Of a stretch of 64,000 bases of DNA, positions 58,869-64,000 are shown in pieces (the stretch's first letter is position 1; each line of letters starts with the position of its first letter). Below the pieces are notes generated by a model. That model made no database searches. It saw nothing but the letters and a program-made list of their open reading frames with translations, and had not been told where the DNA came from. The DNA is from Amblyornis subalaris (Eukaryota > Chordata > Aves > Passeriformes > Ptilonorhynchidae), in contig JACAXG010000064.1 of the NCBI GenBank assembly GCA_018881555.1, positions 2,106,852 through 2,170,851 of the forward strand, written 5' to 3'. Both the position numbers and the translations under genes were made by a program.

Positions 58869-58989
58869 TGGGAACCATTTCCAGCTAGCTATGCCAGAGG
58901 GCCCAAAGCAGGGACTGCCCTGGGGGCAGTGGTGACTGACCCTCAGAGATTTGGGTACAGGTGTGCAACAAGATCTGAGGGGGACGAGA

Positions 58990-59545
58990 AATCACAGAAT
59001 CTTAGAATCATTTAGGTGGAAAAAGATCTTTAAGATCATTAAGTCCAAACATTAACCCAGCACTGCCAAGTCCCCCATTAAACCATGTTTGCAAGTGCCA
59101 CATCTATATGTCTTTTAAATGCCTCCAAGAATTGTGAATCCATCACTTCCCTGGGCAGTCTCTTCCGATGCTTGACCATCCTTTTCATGAAGGCATTTTT
59201 CCTAATATCCAGCCTAAACCTATGATGGCACAACTTGAGCCCATTTCTTGTTGTCCAGTCAGTTGCTACTTGGGAGAAGATATTGACCCCCACCTGGCTA
59301 CACCCTCTTGCCAGGGAGTCGCGGAGAGTGATAAGGTCCCTTCTAAGCCTCCTTTTCTCCAGGCTGAGCCCCCACAGCACTCTCAGCTGCTCCTCATCAG
59401 ATGTGCTCCAGCCCCTTCCCCAGCTTTGTTGTCCTTCTCTGGGCTTGCTCCAGCATCTCAATGTCTTTATTGTCATGAGAGGCCAAAAGCTGAGCACAGA
59501 ATTTGGGGTGCAGCCTCCCCAGTGCTTACAGCCTATGGTCATGAA
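58990..59545 (-). mobile_element. CR1 LINE fragment, minus orientation
   Basis: A second CR1 copy in the same orientation but of the other subfamily type. It begins AATCACAGAATCTTAGAATC, then TTAACCCAGCACTGCCAAGT, CACTTCCCTGGGCAGTCTCT and TCCTTTTCTCCAGGCTGAGC. It reaches the ORF2 tail near 59450-59545. Long open frames across it on both strands (59078-59701) are CR1 remnants, not a host gene. Confidence 0.93.
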
Positions 59546-62500
59546 CAAACAATGCTGTCTGTTGCCAGCAGTGAGCTGGAGCTCAGGGCCAGGAAACTCC
59601 ACCAGGGATTTTTGTGGTGTCCAGCAGACCAAGGTGTGCATGAGGAAACACTCAAGGCTCTTTGGGCTCTCATAGTGAGGGGAATCCAACCCAAACTGCA
59701 TTAGTCAACAGAGTGATTAATATTCTGAGGTTGAAGGAGGTACTTAAATGTAGAGATGCAACAATGCAGCAGGAATACAACACGGACACCATGAAATATA
59801 GGATTGTGGCAACTGACCTGAAGGAAAGATTCATGATCTAAGGGAGTAGTTTGAGTTTTCCCATCCTCCCAGCAAAACAGGGTTTCAACCACAATTTTCT
59901 GGACCATTGGGAGCTCCGTGGGGATTCTGGGCTGTGTTCAGCAGAGGGCAGTGGTTGGTTTGGTCATGACTTGGCTGGCAATAGACCTCTTAAACCACTT
60001 CCACGGACTTTGCTATTTGCTGAAATCATTCTGCTGCAGAATAGCTGTAGAAAAGGAATGGTGCAAGCAGATCCTCCCTGCCTTGCATCAGTGCAATGCA
60101 GAGGTAATGGTGGATCACTGAAGTCTCTTGGGGACGTTCAGCAAACCACTCTCTTCCCATCCTGCATGAGCTTACAAATCTAAAAGAGAGTTTCCAAGGA
60201 AAAAAAAATATGATTCCTTGACCTTGTTTAAATCTTCAGATTAACTGCAGTTTTTCGAGAAGTTTGGCATTTTGTTATCCACAAGTATTTAATTAAAATA
60301 AATAAAAANAAAGCTTAAACCTGCTGTAAGTGTTTGTAAAATTTCCCCAAACAGTAATAGTAATCAGTACTGTTCCTATGAGTAAAGGATANAATGCAGT
60401 GTCTTGTCATTGGGGCATCCTGTTCCTGTGGGAAGGGAAGAGATGCAGGAAAATGGAAAGATTCCTTCAACACAAGGATACCAGCCACCTGGACTGAGCA
60501 ATGTGTCCTAAGTGGTCCTGGGAAAGTTACTTAAACACAGAAAGATTGCAAAATTGGTGTGGAGCTGCTCTTAGCTGCTCCAAAAAGCCTGGGAAGGGGA
60601 TGCCAGGGGACAACTCCTGTGATAGTCCCCCTGGCATGGCAGATGCTGCTGTGGGAAGGAAGCCAAGGCTGGGAATTCCTGTCCGGTTGCTGTGTATGGG
60701 GCTGGTGGCAGCTGACATGACATCAAACTTGTCGGTGCAGATCAGCCCTGGGGTTGCCGGAACAGCCCATTTTTAGGATCCCACCTCTGGAAGAGCTGGA
60801 TTCCAGTTCACTGGATGCACTGGTGTGAGTTAAGGATGGGTGAGAGGAGACGGAAGGATGACTGTAACACAGGTATAAGGGCAGAGCAAAGCTTATGAGG
60901 AATCAGAGACTGGGAGGAGTGGAAGTGAAGTTCAAAAATAAAATCAAGCACTTGGCCATGACCTGCCTGCCCACCTAGAGCCCTTTATCCCACTGTGTGC
61001 CTGCCATGGTCCTGTGCCCTTCCCCACACAGGTATATGGGGATTTAAAAAGTGAAACCTAGGTCAAAATCCTGCTCAGGAAAAAACAACTGTACATGTTA
61101 ATCATAATCAAGATTTTATACAGGTTCCAGCTGGGAAGAGTTGTGAAAGCATGGAAAGATGAAAGGACTTGGGCCAAATGGGACATCTCTCGTGTTGTAA
61201 TGCCCAGGACAGGTGTAACACCAATACTGCCTGGTGCTGAGCATCCTCTGGTCCTGCTACAGGCAAAAGGGATGACACTTCACAGGNTGAAGCTCGAGTC
61301 TGAAACTGATGGGATATTTATGCCTGTGTCCCAGCAGCTTTATATTTTCTCCAGTTGTTGAGGAAAGCCCTCAGGCAGGCTGTTTCCTGTGATTTTATGC
61401 ACTGCAGGCTGGACAAAGAGGCTCCCCTGGAGAGCTATTAGAACATATTTAATCTCTGAAAGATTTTTGCTGATGGCAGGGAAAAAAATTGTACCTTGCC
61501 ATGTACGGGGAAAAAATTTTGTCCTTGAGGGGACTGGAGAGAGAATGAAGAGATCTCCTTCTCCACTGAGGTTGCATTAAAAACCTCCCTCCCCCACAAA
61601 GGTTATCTTGTGGTTTTGATCTGCTTGTCTCATCTGCTGGTGCCCATGCTATTGTCTGCTCTCCCATCACAAACACTCCTGGGAAGGAAGAAACTCCACA
61701 GACTCCCTAAGGAGACCCTTGGATATTGTGTAGATAAACTCCTGACATCTTTCACTAGAAGCTGAATGCAGAGATTGTGCCTTAATTTCCTTCTTACTTT
61801 CACCCCACACCTCCCTGCTGTACCTGTGTCCTGCCTCTCATCTCCCTGGTCTCTTCAGGGCCTGTGCCTTTATGGTGGGGATCTTCTCTCTGGCCACATT
61901 GAAGCGTTTCTTTCTCTCACCACATGCACACACAAACACATCATTGCNCAGACTTGTCCTCTTTTGAATTTATGGTGCCTTTGTTTTCCTGCTTTTTAGG
62001 TGTTTGTGTCCTCAGGTGTTCAGCCGCNTGCTGGGGTCCTTGGGCAGGGGATCTTGCAAAGTCCCCAGCTGCACCACGCCACTGAAACTGCAAGTGAGAA
62101 GGAGTTCCAGGAATAGCCCCGAACAGACACCAGACACTGCGCTGAAATCCTTCCTGGCTGCTAGCGGGTGCTGAATTGGGATCTGGGTGATGTCTTAATT
62201 GCATCACATAGCAGGAAATTGTGGGTGTATTAAACAACCCACAGGCCCCTGCTGCCTGCCACAGAGGAGCTCTGCCAGCTCCTTGCCCTGTTTTTCCATC
62301 ACACAGTTACTACTGCAAACATGCACTCCACATTGACACCCTTACCTGCACACCTGTGTTCCGTGCAGGTGTCCTACCCTCCTCTGTGCATCTTTTGCTT
62401 GGGATTCTCCTGCTCCCTCACTCAGCATTGCTGACAAATGACCCTCCAGGACACTTATGGCAGAACCAATTGATTTTTCTTGCTCCCCCAGGATCTTGCA

Positions 62501-63449
62501 GGACAAACAGCTGCAGTATTGATCGTGAGANTTAAGTTGCAAATGGCAGATCCACACGCCCTGTACTGGCAGCTGCTGCTGTTGGTATTAAAGACGGCAG
62601 CTGTAGAGACAACATACAGAGAACACCCTCCCACACACTCCTCCAATCCTTGTGGACTTGGGAGGGCTTCACATGTGACTGCCAAATGCAGAATACATGG
62701 GCTTTGCTGAGCAGGTCTGGACAGATATTGTAGTGGCTGAAAGAAAGACAAAAATGTTAAGGATGCTCATTGATGCTGGCAGATCTGGAGCTCTGGGTGG
62801 TGGGTACTGAAACACCATGCTCCTGCATCCTTGAACATCACCTGTGTCCCTCAGTCCATTTGTATCACCTTGGTTCTGCCCCAGTGTAAAAAAAGTGTTT
62901 AATCTACTTTAAATCAATTGGACTAGCANCCCTCTGTCCCCCATCCCAATCTTTCTCTCATGTCTCGACCTGGAAAAGGCAGCAGAAATATCTGAGAAAG
63001 CTCAGCAAATAACCACCAGAAAGCCTGACCCTGGAAACAAGCCTCATAGGAAGAGACAGAGTAATTTAATTTTTTTAGAATGCAGGAATAGAGTGTTGTT
63101 TACAAATACCTTCGCTGGGAAAAAAAGTCTGGCATCTCGGGGTGTAGTTATCTGTTAGACAAAGAGCAAATATCTGTGGCTTTGGAACATAACACTACAA
63201 AGTCAAAGAAGGAGCTGTATCTTCTCTTAACCTCAGAGAAATTAGAGCAGAACTGCATGCTTTCCGAAAAAGGGACTCCAGTTTAAATGGGTTGATGCTG
63301 GGATGACTGGGAGAGGCTTTATCATCTCCATTAGGCAAGCAGTAACCTTAGAAAGAAATTCTGCTGGCTCCCAAGTCCTTTCAGCCTTGAGAAACAGCAG
63401 GGTTGTGCCTGTGTTGATATTCCATGGGTTAATACACCCGACAGTGACT
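59546..63449. other. Unique sequence, no genes recognised
   Basis: No exon, RNA gene or repeat family is recognised. A short A-rich low-complexity patch (AATTAAAATAAATAAAA) lies at about 60292-60308. Confidence 0.35.
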
Positions 63450-63640
63450 TACTGAAACCTCTGCAGGCCAGGTACAGTGTTAGCAGTGGCAAAACTGTTA
63501 AGATTGTGTGGATAAACCATCCAATCGTTTGCTTTAATTATGACAATACAAATCTGTTTGCTTTACGCAGTGTTTGTCATAAGATGAATCATGGTTACCA
63601 AAATTATCATGTAGAATAGTCTGTGTATAATAGCAGGCCA
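63450..63640. other. AT-rich candidate conserved non-coding block
   Basis: It contains AATCGTTTGCTTTAATTATG, TTTACGCAGTGTTTGTCAT and ATGAATCATGGTTACC cores (homeodomain- and forkhead-like), few CpGs and no repeat family. It is similar in texture to the 39.5-40.2 kb block. Function is conjecture. Confidence 0.25.
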
Positions 63641-64000
63641 AGAGGTTAGAAGAGGAAGGGTTTCCGGGTTGGGTAGGAGGCACAAAGTAAAGCTACCAGA
63701 TAAACAAACCATAACTTCTGTCAAGAACCTATCAACAGATTCCCACCACATGCTCTGCAAATGGGCAGCTGTGCAGAGAAGTCCGTCTGAACCGGCGTCT
63801 TGAGCGCACCGTGTTTTCCAAGCGATGTGGGCAGGGCGGCATTTCCAGCTCTAAATACTATCAATCAAGACAGGCCTTCCCTGGGAAGGCAGCATTTGGG
63901 CAGTCTCCAAGCTATCCAAAACATTAAGGGGTTGGATACTGGGCTTTGGTCTAAGCTCCTGTCTAATGAACTTCAGGAATGAATTTATAAGGATCCTTCT
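63641..64000. other. Unique sequence to window end
   Basis: Nothing is recognised. There is a short CpG-containing stretch near 63780-63835 (CCGTCTGAACCGGCGTCTTGAGCGCACCG, broken by no repeat). A possible element there cannot be judged because the window ends. Confidence 0.3.

Noticed and set aside
59078..59704. 207-codon minus and 178-codon plus frames
   Set aside because: Mostly CR1 ORF2/3'UTR remnants ([23 protein letters not shown] motif), not a host gene.
1..64000. CRISPR arrays, tRNA, rRNA, bacterial operons, phage or toxin systems
   Set aside because: No regularly spaced direct repeats, no tRNA/rRNA cores, no ribosome-binding-site-led gene runs. The window is clearly vertebrate nuclear DNA.
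1..64000. Endogenous retroviral coding regions
   Set aside because: Apart from the LTR-like pair at 53.3-53.9 kb, no gag, protease, integrase or envelope-like frames were recognised. The RT-like motif at 52.15 kb is CR1.

Overview
This window looks like nuclear DNA of a bird, or at least a non-mammalian amniote. The evidence is about sixteen CR1 LINE fragments, many ending in the diagnostic ATTCTATGA-type 3' repeats. There are also one or two solo-LTR-like sequences, simple repeats and CpG islands, and no mammal-type SINEs. CR1 sequence makes up roughly 8-9 % of the window by my tally of the intervals, which is normal for birds. I see no bacterial, plasmid or phage features.

Layout. Positions 1-2.8 kb hold nothing recognisable. 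Positions 2.8-3.9 kb hold the one convincing gene element: a CpG-island promoter reading leftward (minus strand). It has a TATA box, a short non-coding first exon ending in a consensus splice donor (CAG|GTAAG), a strongly G-rich first-intron start, an upstream array of three POU-like/GGCGTG repeats, and an RFX X-box-like site. The coding exons of that gene must lie left of the window or be too small to recognise, so I cannot name it. From 3.9 to 57.8 kb I find no convincing coding exon. This stretch holds CR1 fragments, a 40-base C run, a 96-base pyrimidine tract, two TG microsatellites, an orphan CpG-rich block at 25.1-25.9 kb, an LTR cluster at 53.3-53.9 kb, and AT-rich stretches that look like candidate conserved non-coding elements. 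At 57.8-58.5 kb a degenerate ~58-bp minisatellite runs into a second CpG island, followed by two CR1 copies. The last 4.4 kb is unannotated unique sequence.

How it fits together. The simplest reading is a leftward gene whose promoter sits at 3.4-3.8 kb, with a large regulatory or intergenic (or intronic) region to its right. Every reading frame over ~60 codons looks either like chance or like CR1 remnants. About 115 isolated single N bases are scattered through the window; they look like masked ambiguous or heterozygous positions rather than gaps. I found no undescribed multi-gene system. The most unusual items are the promoter array, the C40 run, the minisatellite-to-CpG-island transition, the mosaic CR1 at 44.2-44.8 kb and the LTR pair. 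All counts and boundaries were made by eye.
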